Positions 1-9,139 of a DNA stretch of 64,000 bases are shown here, in pieces. The notes beneath the pieces are model-generated. The model was not told the DNA's origin. It saw only the letters and a program-made list of their open reading frames with translations, and searched no databases. Origin of the DNA: Burkholderia sp. Bp9143 (GTDB lineage Bacteria; Pseudomonadota; Gammaproteobacteria; Burkholderiales; Burkholderiaceae); contig NZ_QTPO01000004.1 in assembly GCF_003853645.1 (NCBI RefSeq), positions 62,001 to 126,000 of the forward strand, written 5' to 3'. The position numbers were made by a program, and so were the translations under genes. The first letter of the stretch is position 1. The number at the start of each line of letters is the position of its first letter.

Positions 1-736
1 CGCGCCAGCCGCCGTCACCCGAGATCACGATCGCGAGGCGGTCGCTGCCGCCCTTGGCCGGCAGCTCGACGAGCGGCAGGTCCGACACGTCGAGCTCGTC
101 GCTGCTGCTGGTGTCGTGCAGGTGCGACGTGACGAGCGACACGAGCTTCGCGGTGTCGCCGGCCGCGGCCGTTTCGACGAAGCCCGGCATCGCGCGGCGC
201 ACGATCGTCGGATCGGGCGGGCACGGCTTGAAGCGCGCATCGAGCTTCGCCGCCGGATCGACCGACACGACGCCGGCGATCGTGTTCTCCGGCGCCATCG
301 ACAGGATCTGCTTCGCGATCGCGCCGCCCTGGCCCACGCCCGCGACGATCGGCGTGTAGTAACGCGCCGATTGCGCGAGGCGTTCGAGCTGGTGGCTGAC
401 CGCCTCGGCGTCGCCGTCGAGGTGGTGACAGGTTTCCTGCTTCGCGGCGAGGTTCGCCGCGTAGCGCTCCGAATCCACGCCGACCGTCATCGCCCCCGCT
501 TTCGCGAGTGCGTCGGCCGCCTGCTGGTCGGCGGCGCCCCAGCCGCGCTCACGCGAGAACAGCACGACGAAGCCGCGCAGCGGGCCGCTCGGCTTCGTCA
601 CGGTCACGGGGCCGTAGCGGCCGCCCGACACGGTTTCCGGTTTCGCCGCCGCCGGCTGCGCCGCGAGCGCGGCGCCGGCCAGCATCATTCCCGCGCAGGC
701 GACTGCCGCCTGCGCGATACGCTTCTTCAACATCAT
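1..736 (-). CDS. acvB: AcvB/VirJ-family lysyl-phosphatidylglycerol hydrolase, 3' part cut by window edge
   Basis: The first 245 residues of a secreted protein are visible. It opens with MMLKKRIAQ, then a hydrophobic signal segment ending near AGAALA. A GVGQGG turn lies in the N-terminal alpha/beta-hydrolase-like half, and ISGDGGWR, typical of the second VirJ-type half, sits at the window edge. Family members are periplasmic and hydrolyse lysyl-phosphatidylglycerol, the product of MprF. The start at 736 follows a GGAGG box by nine bases and overlaps the mprF stop as ATGA, so the two genes are translationally coupled. A second in-frame ATG follows immediately. Seen: signal peptide, motifs, overlap. 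Known: family role. The C-terminus is outside the window. Confidence 0.85.
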   Translation of the reverse strand, partial: MMLKKRIAQAAVACAGMMLAGAALAAQPAAAKPETVSGGRYGPVTVTKPSGPLRGFVVLFSRERGWGAADQQAADALAKAGAMTVGVDSERYAANLAAKQETCHHLDGDAEAVSHQLERLAQSARYYTPIVAGVGQGGAIAKQILSMAPENTIAGVVSVDPAAKLDARFKPCPPDPTIVRRAMPGFVETAAAGDTAKLVSLVTSHLHDTSSSDELDVSDLPLVELPAKGGSDRLAIVISGDGGWR

Positions 737-3327
737 GAACGCCGACCTCCAGCCAGCAGGGACAGATCCGCGAGCGTGACAAACACGCCGACCGAGCCCG
801 AGGCCGCGAGATAGCGCGGCTCCCAGTGCGGCTCGAACTTGCTCTTGAATGCACGCAAGCCACGGAAGTTGTAGAAACGGCCGCCGAAGCGCCAGACCAT
901 CAGCCCGAACCGGTGCCACGGCGACGGCATCTTCGCCGCCCCCATTCCCGAGAACGGCGCGATGCCCAGGCTCAGCTTGCGGAATCCCGCTTCCTTCAGG
1001 TGCAGCGCGAGCTGCGTAAACAGATACTCCATCGCATACGGCGACGCGTCCGGCAGATGGCGCATCACGCCGACCGTCGCCTCGGTGTTGAGGTCGGTCG
1101 TCATGAACGTGACGAAGGCGATCGGCTTGTCGGCCTGGCGCACGAGCATCACCGACTGCGTCGCGAGATAGCCGTCGTGGAACGCGGCCACCGAGAAGCT
1201 CTTCTCGCGCGCGTCGCGGCTGTCGAGCCAGCCGTCGGAAATGTCGCGCAGCGACGGCAGCGCGGCCGGCACGTCGGGCGGCGCGATCACCTCGACCGTC
1301 AGCGCGTCCTTGTCACCGCGGCGCAGCGCGTAGCGCAGGTGGGAACGATTCGAGCCCTTCAGGTCGAACCGGTCGAGCGCGATGTGCGCTTCCTCGCCGA
1401 GCTTCATCAGCGTGAGCCCGGCGTCGAGATACAGCGGCAGCGCGTTCGCGCGTACCTGGTAGAACGCCGCGCGCCCGCTGTGCGCGTGCGCCAGCGCGAT
1501 GAACTTGCCGATCAGCGCCGGCCATTCCTCGCGCGGGCCGACCGGATCGTGCAGCGCGGCCCACGTGCGGCCGTGTTTCGCGTACATCAGGAACGCGCGA
1601 CGCGACTCGGAGAACAGGAACGACTTGTCGCCCATCAGCGCGAGGCCCGCATCGCTGCATTCCTGCGCGCGGATGATCTGCTCGGCATCGAGCAGGTCTT
1701 GCGCGACGGGCGTCACGAAACGACCGGGCGCCGGGCGCAGCAGTTGCCACAGCGCGAACATCGCGACGAACACGCCGGCCGCCAGCGTCGCGCGCAACGC
1801 CCGCGGCGCGCGCTCGTCGAACGCGAAATGCGACCACAGATCGCGCGTGTACGGCACGTCGCGGAACGCGAAGCACAGCACCCACACGGCGAGCACGAGC
1901 ACCATCGTCACCGACACGAACCAGCTCACCGTGAAGCGCTCGGCGAGCAGCGACGAATGCCGGTTGAAACGGCGGCGGCTGACGAGCAGCAGCACCAGCA
2001 GCGTGCCGAGCACGCCGGCCTCGACGAACGCGAGGCCCTTCGCCAGCGACAGCGCGAGGCTCGCGAGCGTCAGCGCGAAGGTCATCCACCAGGCGCCGTC
2101 CAGGCGGCGCAGCAGCCCGCGCGCGACGAACAGCAACGCGACGCCCAGCACGCTGCAGATCACCTGCGAGCCTTCGAGCACCCACAGCGGCACGAGGTTG
2201 CGCAGGATCGCGATCCGGTGCCAGAACGCGGGCGTCGCGCTCGAGATCACCAGCATCCCGCCGACCGCGAAGGTCACGAGGCTCAGGAACAGCGGCGCCA
2301 GTTGCGACACGCGCGCGGCCTGCCGCGACACGAGCCGGCGGCGCAGCGCGCGGCCCTCGAACCCGGCCAGCAGGCCCGCCGACAGCACGAGCGGCACGCC
2401 GAAGTAGATCGCCCGATAGGCGATCAGTGCGGCGACCATCGCGTGCGCCGGCACTTCGCGGCCCAGCGTGAAGACCATCGCGGCCTCGAACACGCCGATC
2501 CCGCCCGGCGTATGGCCGATCATCCCGAGCAGCAGCGCGGCCGCGTACACGGTGATGAAGGTCGGGAAGCCGACCGGCGCGGCCGGCAGCAACACCCACA
2601 GCGTCAGGCCCGCGGCCACCACGTCGAGCACCGCATAGACGACCTGTGCGACGAGGTCGCGCCGTGCCGGCACGTCGAACGCGAGCCATTTGAAGCGTGT
2701 GACGACCGGGCGGGCGGTGTTGCCGCACATCATCGTCATCACGGCCAGCACCACGAGCAGCGCGGCACCGCTCCACGTGAGCACACCGGGCGCGACATGC
2801 AGCATCGCGGCGAGCGTCTGCGGCACGCAAACCATGCCGACCGCCGTCATCAGGACCAGCGCGAGCGCGAGCGTGCCGCTGGTGAATACCGTCATCCGGC
2901 CGATCTGCGCGGGCGTGACGCCCGACACGCCGTACACGCGCGCGCGCACCGCGCCGCCCGTCAGCGCGCCGAAGCCGGTCGCATTGCCGAGCGCCGAGCC
3001 GGCGATCGCGCCGGTCCACAGCGCGGCGCGCGGCACCTTCGCGGCGACGTAGCGCAGGCCGATCGCATCCCGGGCGACGAGCGCGAGATAGCTGAGGGCC
3101 GTCGCGGCCAGCGATGCGCCCCATTCGACCGCGGACATGTGGCGCAGCTGGCGGATCACCGACCGGTAGTCGACGGATTCGGACAAGTGCTGGAAAACCA
3201 CGATCAGCAGCAGGCCGATGCCGAGCGCGAGCAGCGGCGACAGCACGCGCTCGTTGCGGATCAGCGTCGAGACACGGGCGATCGCCGCCGCGGCACGGCC
3301 GGGCGGACCAGGGTGGCGGGAAGACAT
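733..3327 (-). CDS. mprF: Phosphatidylglycerol lysyltransferase MprF (bifunctional synthase/flippase)
   Basis: An 864-residue inner-membrane protein. The N-terminal ~500 residues are a long series of hydrophobic helices (flippase type), and the C-terminal ~320 residues form a soluble DUF2156/GNAT-like domain that transfers lysine from lysyl-tRNA to phosphatidylglycerol. The modified lipid lowers surface negative charge and protects against cationic peptides. I chose the start beginning MSSRHPGPPG; an in-frame start 13 codons upstream (3366) is possible but adds residues of no recognisable character. It is followed with a 4-bp overlap by acvB, whose product removes the same modification. A TATACT box lies about 130 bp upstream on the same strand. 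Confidence 0.92.
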   Translation of the reverse strand: MSSRHPGPPGRAAAAIARVSTLIRNERVLSPLLALGIGLLLIVVFQHLSESVDYRSVIRQLRHMSAVEWGASLAATALSYLALVARDAIGLRYVAAKVPRAALWTGAIAGSALGNATGFGALTGGAVRARVYGVSGVTPAQIGRMTVFTSGTLALALVLMTAVGMVCVPQTLAAMLHVAPGVLTWSGAALLVVLAVMTMMCGNTARPVVTRFKWLAFDVPARRDLVAQVVYAVLDVVAAGLTLWVLLPAAPVGFPTFITVYAAALLLGMIGHTPGGIGVFEAAMVFTLGREVPAHAMVAALIAYRAIYFGVPLVLSAGLLAGFEGRALRRRLVSRQAARVSQLAPLFLSLVTFAVGGMLVISSATPAFWHRIAILRNLVPLWVLEGSQVICSVLGVALLFVARGLLRRLDGAWWMTFALTLASLALSLAKGLAFVEAGVLGTLLVLLLVSRRRFNRHSSLLAERFTVSWFVSVTMVLVLAVWVLCFAFRDVPYTRDLWSHFAFDERAPRALRATLAAGVFVAMFALWQLLRPAPGRFVTPVAQDLLDAEQIIRAQECSDAGLALMGDKSFLFSESRRAFLMYAKHGRTWAALHDPVGPREEWPALIGKFIALAHAHSGRAAFYQVRANALPLYLDAGLTLMKLGEEAHIALDRFDLKGSNRSHLRYALRRGDKDALTVEVIAPPDVPAALPSLRDISDGWLDSRDAREKSFSVAAFHDGYLATQSVMLVRQADKPIAFVTFMTTDLNTEATVGVMRHLPDASPYAMEYLFTQLALHLKEAGFRKLSLGIAPFSGMGAAKMPSPWHRFGLMVWRFGGRFYNFRGLRAFKSKFEPHWEPRYLAASGSVGVFVTLADLSLLAGGRRS

Positions 3328-3769
3328 AGATTGTTCAGTGGTGGTACATAGCGTGTCGCGGCGCAAGGTGGCCTGGCGGCGACGAATCTGGTTGTTCTGC
3401 GTGGGCGGTCGGCCTGGGACGAAGGCAGGCGGCGCCTGGATCAGAAAATTACGAGTATACGGATTTTATATTACAGAATCTTTCGATCGTGCACAGGGCG
3501 GTTTGGGCGCGGCGGTCGCATCAACGACGCATCAAATTCATGCGCAAGGTGCGCATCATACCGGGAACCGCCGGGGATTTTTCATCAGATGAATGACTTG
3601 TGACGCATTTGGGAGAAATTCTCCCGGTCCGGCCAAGCCAGCGAGGGCAAAACCGCGACCGGGCGCGGGATTCTGGAATGGGGACAGATCGTTGCGCCCG
3701 CCTCACGGGCTCTTCATCGCTCCGTCATCGCGCCTGTTCAAGGCCGAAATTATCGCTCGCAATCGAACG
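3328..3769. other. Non-coding gap between mprF and the T6SS locus
   Basis: No convincing gene is seen. An AT-rich patch at about 3440-3480 contains a TATACT box (3454-3459, minus strand) that could be the -10 of the mprF promoter; no good -35 is visible. A short GCCCG/CGGGC inverted repeat (3696-3710) lies just past the end of the second tssL but lacks a T-run, so termination there is only a possibility. Confidence 0.4.
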
Positions 3770-4984
3770 TCAATCCGTGATGGTCACTTCGACGCGACGA
3801 TTTCTCGCCCTTCCCGACGCGGTACCGTTGTCCGCCAGCGAATCGGCATCGCCGTTTCCCGCGACACTGATACGTGGCGCCGATACGCCAGCCGCAACGA
3901 GAATTTGGGCCACGTGCCGGGCTCGCACTTCGGAAAGCGCCTGGTTAGATGCCTGACGTGTCGAACTGATCGGTGTGCTATCCGCGTATCCCGCCACCCG
4001 GACGGTCGCGCCCTCGGTCACCGCCGCGATTTCCCGGCCGGCCGAAGCCGCCACCGAAGCACCCCACGGCGCCACCGTTGCTTCCCCGGGCCCAAACATT
4101 CCGCTGAATCGGAGCGTCAAGGCATTGCGCCCGGAGTCGCGGATCAGTTCGACATTCCCTGCAGCAACTTCATCGCGAAGGCGCAGTTCCAGATTGCGAG
4201 CCAGCGCATCGAGCGGCGACGCCCGGAGCCTCTCCTTCGTGCGAACCGAACGGTCTACGGCGGCATACCCCCCGGCTCCCAGCAGCAACGCAACGGCGAG
4301 ACCTCCTACGAACCTCGCTCGCGACCGACGCACCGCCGCCGGACGTACCCACGGATCGATCGTCTGTCGCGGACGTTTAAGCGGCTCGCTGACGCGACTC
4401 ACGCTCTGTCCACCCGTCATGACCACGTCGTGTACGTGTTCGCGAATGACCTGCAAGCGCTTTTGACCACCTGCTTCAAATCGGTATCGCCCACGAAACC
4501 CGAGATCGAGCACGTTCTGGTACAACTCGATCAGATCGAGGTTCTCGCGCGGATGGCGCATTGCCTCGTCGATCAGCCGGAAAACACGGTCGCCGCCCTG
4601 ACGATCATGTCCCAACGCACTCGCCAGGCTGTTGTCCTGCCATTCGACGCCGGTTGTTTCGCCCTTTCCCCAGGGCGTCTGCATCGCCGCCTCGTCGAGC
4701 GCGGAGCACAGACAATAGCTTGCGCACCGGACATGCTCGTGGCGGACCTGAAGCTCACTGCAGATCCGGGTGAAGAGACGAACTTCCTGCCCCAACCATC
4801 GACGCCACCGTGCAACAGCGTCGGCATCGAGCGTTTCGGGCGTATTGGCCAACGCCTGCAACAGAACGCGCGACGCTTCGAGCAGCGGGTTGACCGCCTG
4901 CTCCGCGGCCTTGAGCCGTGCGGCAACGGGCGGCGACACCACGGCTCCTGCATCGCCCTGCGGATCGGTTGTCGATAGAGTCAT
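3770..4984 (-). CDS. tssL: Second TssL/DotU-type T6SS protein with C-terminal OmpA domain
   Basis: A 404-residue protein. The N-terminal DotU/TssL cytoplasmic domain (about 20-190) starts with NPLLEASRVLL and contains CSALDEA. One transmembrane helix lies near 221-241, and an OmpA-like peptidoglycan-binding domain (about 305-404) has GYADSTPI and GRARNRRVEV. It follows tssM by 20 bp and is the last gene of the leftward T6SS operon. The same architecture occurs at 9140-10444, so the locus carries two divergent TssL copies flanking TssM. Known: TssL, TssM and TssJ form the envelope-spanning complex, and extended TssL proteins anchor to peptidoglycan. Whether both copies enter one complex cannot be told from sequence. 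Confidence 0.85.
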   Translation of the reverse strand: MTLSTTDPQGDAGAVVSPPVAARLKAAEQAVNPLLEASRVLLQALANTPETLDADAVARWRRWLGQEVRLFTRICSELQVRHEHVRCASYCLCSALDEAAMQTPWGKGETTGVEWQDNSLASALGHDRQGGDRVFRLIDEAMRHPRENLDLIELYQNVLDLGFRGRYRFEAGGQKRLQVIREHVHDVVMTGGQSVSRVSEPLKRPRQTIDPWVRPAAVRRSRARFVGGLAVALLLGAGGYAAVDRSVRTKERLRASPLDALARNLELRLRDEVAAGNVELIRDSGRNALTLRFSGMFGPGEATVAPWGASVAASAGREIAAVTEGATVRVAGYADSTPISSTRQASNQALSEVRARHVAQILVAAGVSAPRISVAGNGDADSLADNGTASGRARNRRVEVTITD

Positions 4985-5004
4985 CCTGATCGATCCCTCC
5001 CGGT

Positions 5005-8000
5005 TCAGCGGAAAGCGCTTACCGCGCTCGCCGGCAACATGCCTCGCGGCAATCCCGGCGGCGGGCCACTATCCGGCAGGTTGAACACAGACATCGTGCT
5101 GGGACACTGGAATGTCTTCAGCACGTCGCTCGTCAGCGGATTCGCGACACTCCCCGTGCTCGCGACGTCGAGCGCCGCTTGACGACCGTCGAAATTGAAC
5201 GCGACGCGCGTGCGGCCCGGCGTCGCCGTCTCCACCACACGACCTTTCTGGAGCAGGCGCATCACCGCCCAAGGCCCGTCCGCTACGATCGTCGACGTGT
5301 CCGGCCGAATCCGCGGATTGGCCGTGATTTCCGTGTGGACGCCGCCACGCGGTCCCGGCCACGTGACCGTGAAAGGCGCGACCGGACCGTGTTGATAAAG
5401 CGTCGTCTGTCCATCGATGTCGAGCGACAGGCTCATGATCGTCGGATCGAGCTCGGGAATCCGGATGTCGGCCTTCCACGTCATCTGCTTGTGGCCGGGA
5501 TCATTGAAGAAGACGTCGCGGATTGCCTTCGCATGCTCGAACGGCTCCAGGTCCGGCCCCTGCACGGGTTCGGTCGCGCCCGGAAGCGTCCGGTAGCGCC
5601 AAGGCTTCGCGGCCGTATCGACGAACGGTGCAAGCGTTTTTGCGAAGAAGTCGTCGATCACGCCGCCCTGCGCGAACACGCGCGTAAAGTCGTCGATGCT
5701 GACGTCGCGCTTGCTGTCGGGCGAGAACGGATAATTGCCCTCGATCGTCAGCCGGCAGGTGTCGCCGACCACTGCCTGCATCTGGCGCGACAATAGCTGA
5801 CCGATGCCCTGGTTGACTTCGCGCGAACCATCGGCGGCGAGCTGCAGCAATACCGCGCGGAATGGCGCGGGCATCGTGTCGGCCGTCATTTTCAGTTTCG
5901 CGGCTACGTCGCTCGCCGGTGGCATGCTGTTGTTCGACAGCGCATTGTCGGCAACGGTGAGCGTCGTGTAATAGTCGTTCAGCAGGTTGGTGACGCCGTC
6001 CAGCCCCGTCTTGTCCGCCTGCGTGGCGGCCGGTTGCGTATCGGATTGCGCATCCACGCTCCCTGTCACGACCTCGCGCAGCGCCGCAAAGTGATTGTCG
6101 ACGAGTTCCCGTTCAACGCGTTCCGACGCCCGAATGCCCAACGCCTTGTCCGCCTTCTGATTGAGCTGATCGGCGGCCCGCTGCAGCAGCGAACCGTCCG
6201 ACGCGGCCATCGGCTGCGTGAGCGTCGTCTCGTGCACGGCTGCGCGGGCAAGCCGCACGAGTGGCGAATCGGGCGCCGCGAAGCTGCGCAGCACCTTCAG
6301 ATTGAACGCAAGGCTCGTGCCGCTCACGGTCCGGATGTCGTCGAGAAACGCGTCCCACTGCTGGGCGTATTCCATCAGGTATTCGCGGCGGACCGCGTCG
6401 GTCAACGCATCGTCCGCGCCCGTCGCATTGCTCACACTCTCAGCCGTTTTTTTTTGAGCCGAATCCGACACCCCCGCCAGATACGAGCGCCCCATCACCC
6501 ACGCATCGTCGTCTCGCGCGATCTGCACGAATTCGGGCAACCGCTTGTCGAACAGGTTCCGATAGCCTTCATACGTGAACAGACCCGACACGCCGCGCGA
6601 CAACGGCGCGTCACTCGCCCGCGTGAACACCGTGCCGGCCTGCGGGCCAACCGCGCGCAGGAGCGTAAACTCGTCGGGCGCCTCCTTGAGCATGGCCGCC
6701 TTCGCGCGCTGATAAAGGCGATCGGTTGCGTTGCTGCCGTCGAGAAACGCGCGCGCCTGCTGCACCAGGGCATCGTTGCGGATCAGCGGCGATTGCACCA
6801 CGCGCTCTCCGGAGAAAAGCTGCTGCACGTGGTCGATCATCGACGCGCGTCCACCGAAAACCGCCGCGCTGTCGGTCTTCGCCCAGTCGTCGAGCACCCA
6901 GGCCTTGACGTCATCTGCATTGAACTTCGCCTTGTCGTACAACATCAGGTATACACGCAGCGCATCGTAGGCGGCTTTCGGGTCCTTACTGGCGATCGCG
7001 CCGGACATGACGTCTTCCAGGCGGCGCACGATCTGCGGCAGCAGCAGGTTGTCCTCGAGCACGTCGTAGGCATGGCGGCTTTCGGTGGCGATGTCCCCTG
7101 GCGTATAGAGACCGTAGCGCCACGTACTGTCCGGGTTCGACAGGTCCAGGCCCGGGAAGGTCGGCAGATAGCGCGCGTCGGTCAGCGGGTCCGGCACGGC
7201 TTCCGGTTTGGGTTCCTTGTAGAGCTGGGTGACGCGAGCCGTGAGCGCCTGCACCTTTCGGCCGATCGCATCGAGATAGTCGCTGTTGTGGCCGAAGCTC
7301 GCGCGGAGTCCGATTGCCAGCCACACAAATAACAGCAGCGCCAATGTGTGGCCGATCAGGCGCAAAAGCCGGTAGCGATATTCCCAGCGCAGGTTGGGGC
7401 TCACCAGATGCGCTTCCGGGAACACGACGCGAGTCAGGAGGTCGTGCAGGAAGAAACCCTGGTTGCCCTCGGCACGCGCGGACGAAGCGGGAACGTGGTC
7501 CTGAGTCGACAGAAGACGTTGAACGACTGTACTGCGCTCCACGACGAACTCGCCGTCCCGTTGTCGAGCGCTCGTGAAGTACACACCGCGCAACGTCGAA
7601 TGGAGCTGGGTATCGTCGTAACGCGAGTCGAGAAACACCCGCTCGATCAAGTCGAGCAGCGGTCCGAGCAGCGCAGCAAACTCCTCGGGCAACGCGGCAA
7701 GCGATCGGCGCTTGCGCGAATCGTACTCATCTTGCAGATGCGTATCGATCGAACCGCTAAGCCGTTGCGCGAGTTCGGCAAGTTCCGTATGGCAGCGCGC
7801 GCGCAGCCCTTCCTTCGCGACCGTTTCCTTGCCATACGGAAGCGTGAAGCCCCATGCCTGCGCCCGCCCCTCGGCCGTCAGCGCCCCGAAATACTCGGCG
7901 AAACCTGTCAGACGATCCATCTTCGTGACCATCACATAGACAGGAAAACGAATACCCAGCTCCTGCCTCAGTTCCGCCAGCCGCGCGCGCAACGCGGCAG

Positions 8001-9114
8001 CCTCCGCCACACGCGCCTGTTCGTCGGCGCTTGCCAGCGTGGCAAGATCGATCGTCAGCAACGCGCCGTTGATCGGCGCGCGAGGACGATGCCGGCGCAG
8101 CATGCCCAGAAATCCAAGCCATTCCGCACGATCGACCTTCTGTCGACGCTCACCCGTACCCTGACCGGGCGGAACGACATGGCCGCTGGCCGTTGACGTG
8201 GCGGCGGCTTTCGATTGCGACGCCTCATTCTGCTTCGCGTCCTCTACTGCACCATCCGCAGCCGGCTCAGCAGCGGCGCCGTCCTTGCCCGGAACGCCGG
8301 TTGCCGGCTTTCCCGTTTCCGAGACGGGCGCATCGACGTCCTCGGCCGTCGACATGCCATGACGCGTGTAGTAACCGGCCGTGTCGATCAACACTGCGTC
8401 ATTGGTCAGCCACCAGTCCACCGAAACAGCGTCACCGACAGGTGTCCCGACCGCGCGCTGCATCTGCTCGGCAACGGGAAATGCCAACCCGCCGTTCATC
8501 AGTACGCTGGTCTTGCCGGACCCTTGCGAACCGAGCGTGATGTACCAAGGCAGCCCGTACAAATAGCGCTTTCCCTGGAACAGCTTGCCAAGACCGCGTG
8601 CGCCGGTGCGCATCGATTTCAGCCGCACGAGCGCGCTCGTCACGATCCCTTCGATTTTCCGCAGGCGTGGTGCGGCAGGCGATTCATCCTTGCGGCGATC
8701 CAGGCGCAACATCTTCTTCATGAACGCATCGTCTTCGCGCATTTTCCGCCACAGGCGGAACAACCCGACAAGAACGAAGACGGCCACCACCAGCGCGATC
8801 GCGGTGAGTCGGGCCGACACGGGCTCGAACGGCGCCGTATGGCCGAGCGACAGCAGCGGCGCCGCATACCAGATCAGCAGGCACAGCAACGCGACAAACA
8901 CGACGCTCGTCGACAAGCCCACGAGCCAGAGCAGCACGCCGGCGAGCAACAGCGCGATCAGCAGCACGCGCATGCCGGCGCCGGCGAACGGCTTGAGCCC
9001 GCCGAACGCGAAAAACGGGCCGACGAACCAGATCACCAGTGCGACGACAATCAGTGCGAGGAACGCGAGGAACTGGCGCGAGGCCAGAAACGACAGGAAC
9101 TGAAACTTCTTCAT
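5005..9114 (-). CDS. tssM: T6SS membrane-complex protein TssM (IcmF/VasK)
   Basis: A 1369-residue inner-membrane protein. Hydrophobic helices occur at about 13-35, 48-85 and 100-120. A Walker A motif GSQGSGKT lies at about 195-202 in the cytoplasmic NTPase domain, and DTAGYYTRHG follows at about 244-253. The large C-terminal half is the periplasmic part that contacts TssJ. Residues about 254-325 are a low-complexity, Ala/Gly/Glu-rich insertion inside the NTPase domain before AEWLGFL. The gene lies 25 bp after tssL and 20 bp before the second tssL. A nine-base A-run (6447-6455 read on the coding strand) encodes QKKT in an otherwise GC-rich gene. Confidence 0.95.
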   Translation of the reverse strand: MKKFQFLSFLASRQFLAFLALIVVALVIWFVGPFFAFGGLKPFAGAGMRVLLIALLLAGVLLWLVGLSTSVVFVALLCLLIWYAAPLLSLGHTAPFEPVSARLTAIALVVAVFVLVGLFRLWRKMREDDAFMKKMLRLDRRKDESPAAPRLRKIEGIVTSALVRLKSMRTGARGLGKLFQGKRYLYGLPWYITLGSQGSGKTSVLMNGGLAFPVAEQMQRAVGTPVGDAVSVDWWLTNDAVLIDTAGYYTRHGMSTAEDVDAPVSETGKPATGVPGKDGAAAEPAADGAVEDAKQNEASQSKAAATSTASGHVVPPGQGTGERRQKVDRAEWLGFLGMLRRHRPRAPINGALLTIDLATLASADEQARVAEAAALRARLAELRQELGIRFPVYVMVTKMDRLTGFAEYFGALTAEGRAQAWGFTLPYGKETVAKEGLRARCHTELAELAQRLSGSIDTHLQDEYDSRKRRSLAALPEEFAALLGPLLDLIERVFLDSRYDDTQLHSTLRGVYFTSARQRDGEFVVERSTVVQRLLSTQDHVPASSARAEGNQGFFLHDLLTRVVFPEAHLVSPNLRWEYRYRLLRLIGHTLALLLFVWLAIGLRASFGHNSDYLDAIGRKVQALTARVTQLYKEPKPEAVPDPLTDARYLPTFPGLDLSNPDSTWRYGLYTPGDIATESRHAYDVLEDNLLLPQIVRRLEDVMSGAIASKDPKAAYDALRVYLMLYDKAKFNADDVKAWVLDDWAKTDSAAVFGGRASMIDHVQQLFSGERVVQSPLIRNDALVQQARAFLDGSNATDRLYQRAKAAMLKEAPDEFTLLRAVGPQAGTVFTRASDAPLSRGVSGLFTYEGYRNLFDKRLPEFVQIARDDDAWVMGRSYLAGVSDSAQKKTAESVSNATGADDALTDAVRREYLMEYAQQWDAFLDDIRTVSGTSLAFNLKVLRSFAAPDSPLVRLARAAVHETTLTQPMAASDGSLLQRAADQLNQKADKALGIRASERVERELVDNHFAALREVVTGSVDAQSDTQPAATQADKTGLDGVTNLLNDYYTTLTVADNALSNNSMPPASDVAAKLKMTADTMPAPFRAVLLQLAADGSREVNQGIGQLLSRQMQAVVGDTCRLTIEGNYPFSPDSKRDVSIDDFTRVFAQGGVIDDFFAKTLAPFVDTAAKPWRYRTLPGATEPVQGPDLEPFEHAKAIRDVFFNDPGHKQMTWKADIRIPELDPTIMSLSLDIDGQTTLYQHGPVAPFTVTWPGPRGGVHTEITANPRIRPDTSTIVADGPWAVMRLLQKGRVVETATPGRTRVAFNFDGRQAALDVASTGSVANPLTSDVLKTFQCPSTMSVFNLPDSGPPPGLPRGMLPASAVSAFR
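6447..6455 (-). repeat. A9 homopolymer inside tssM
   Basis: Nine T on the plus strand, nine A in the tssM message, covering codons CAA AAA AAA ACG. Such runs allow polymerase slippage. The frame is intact here. Confidence 0.9.
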
Positions 9115-9139
9115 GTGTTATTCCGGAAACGGATCTGGC

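Noticed and set aside
826..3351. 841-codon open frame on the plus strand opposite mprF
   Set aside because: It is rich in Arg, His and Gln with no motifs; it is the antisense frame expected from high GC at third positions of mprF.
3521..3706. Small minus-strand gene (61 codons) between mprF and the second tssL
   Set aside because: Arg-rich, no ribosome site, and the region looks like promoter and spacer DNA.
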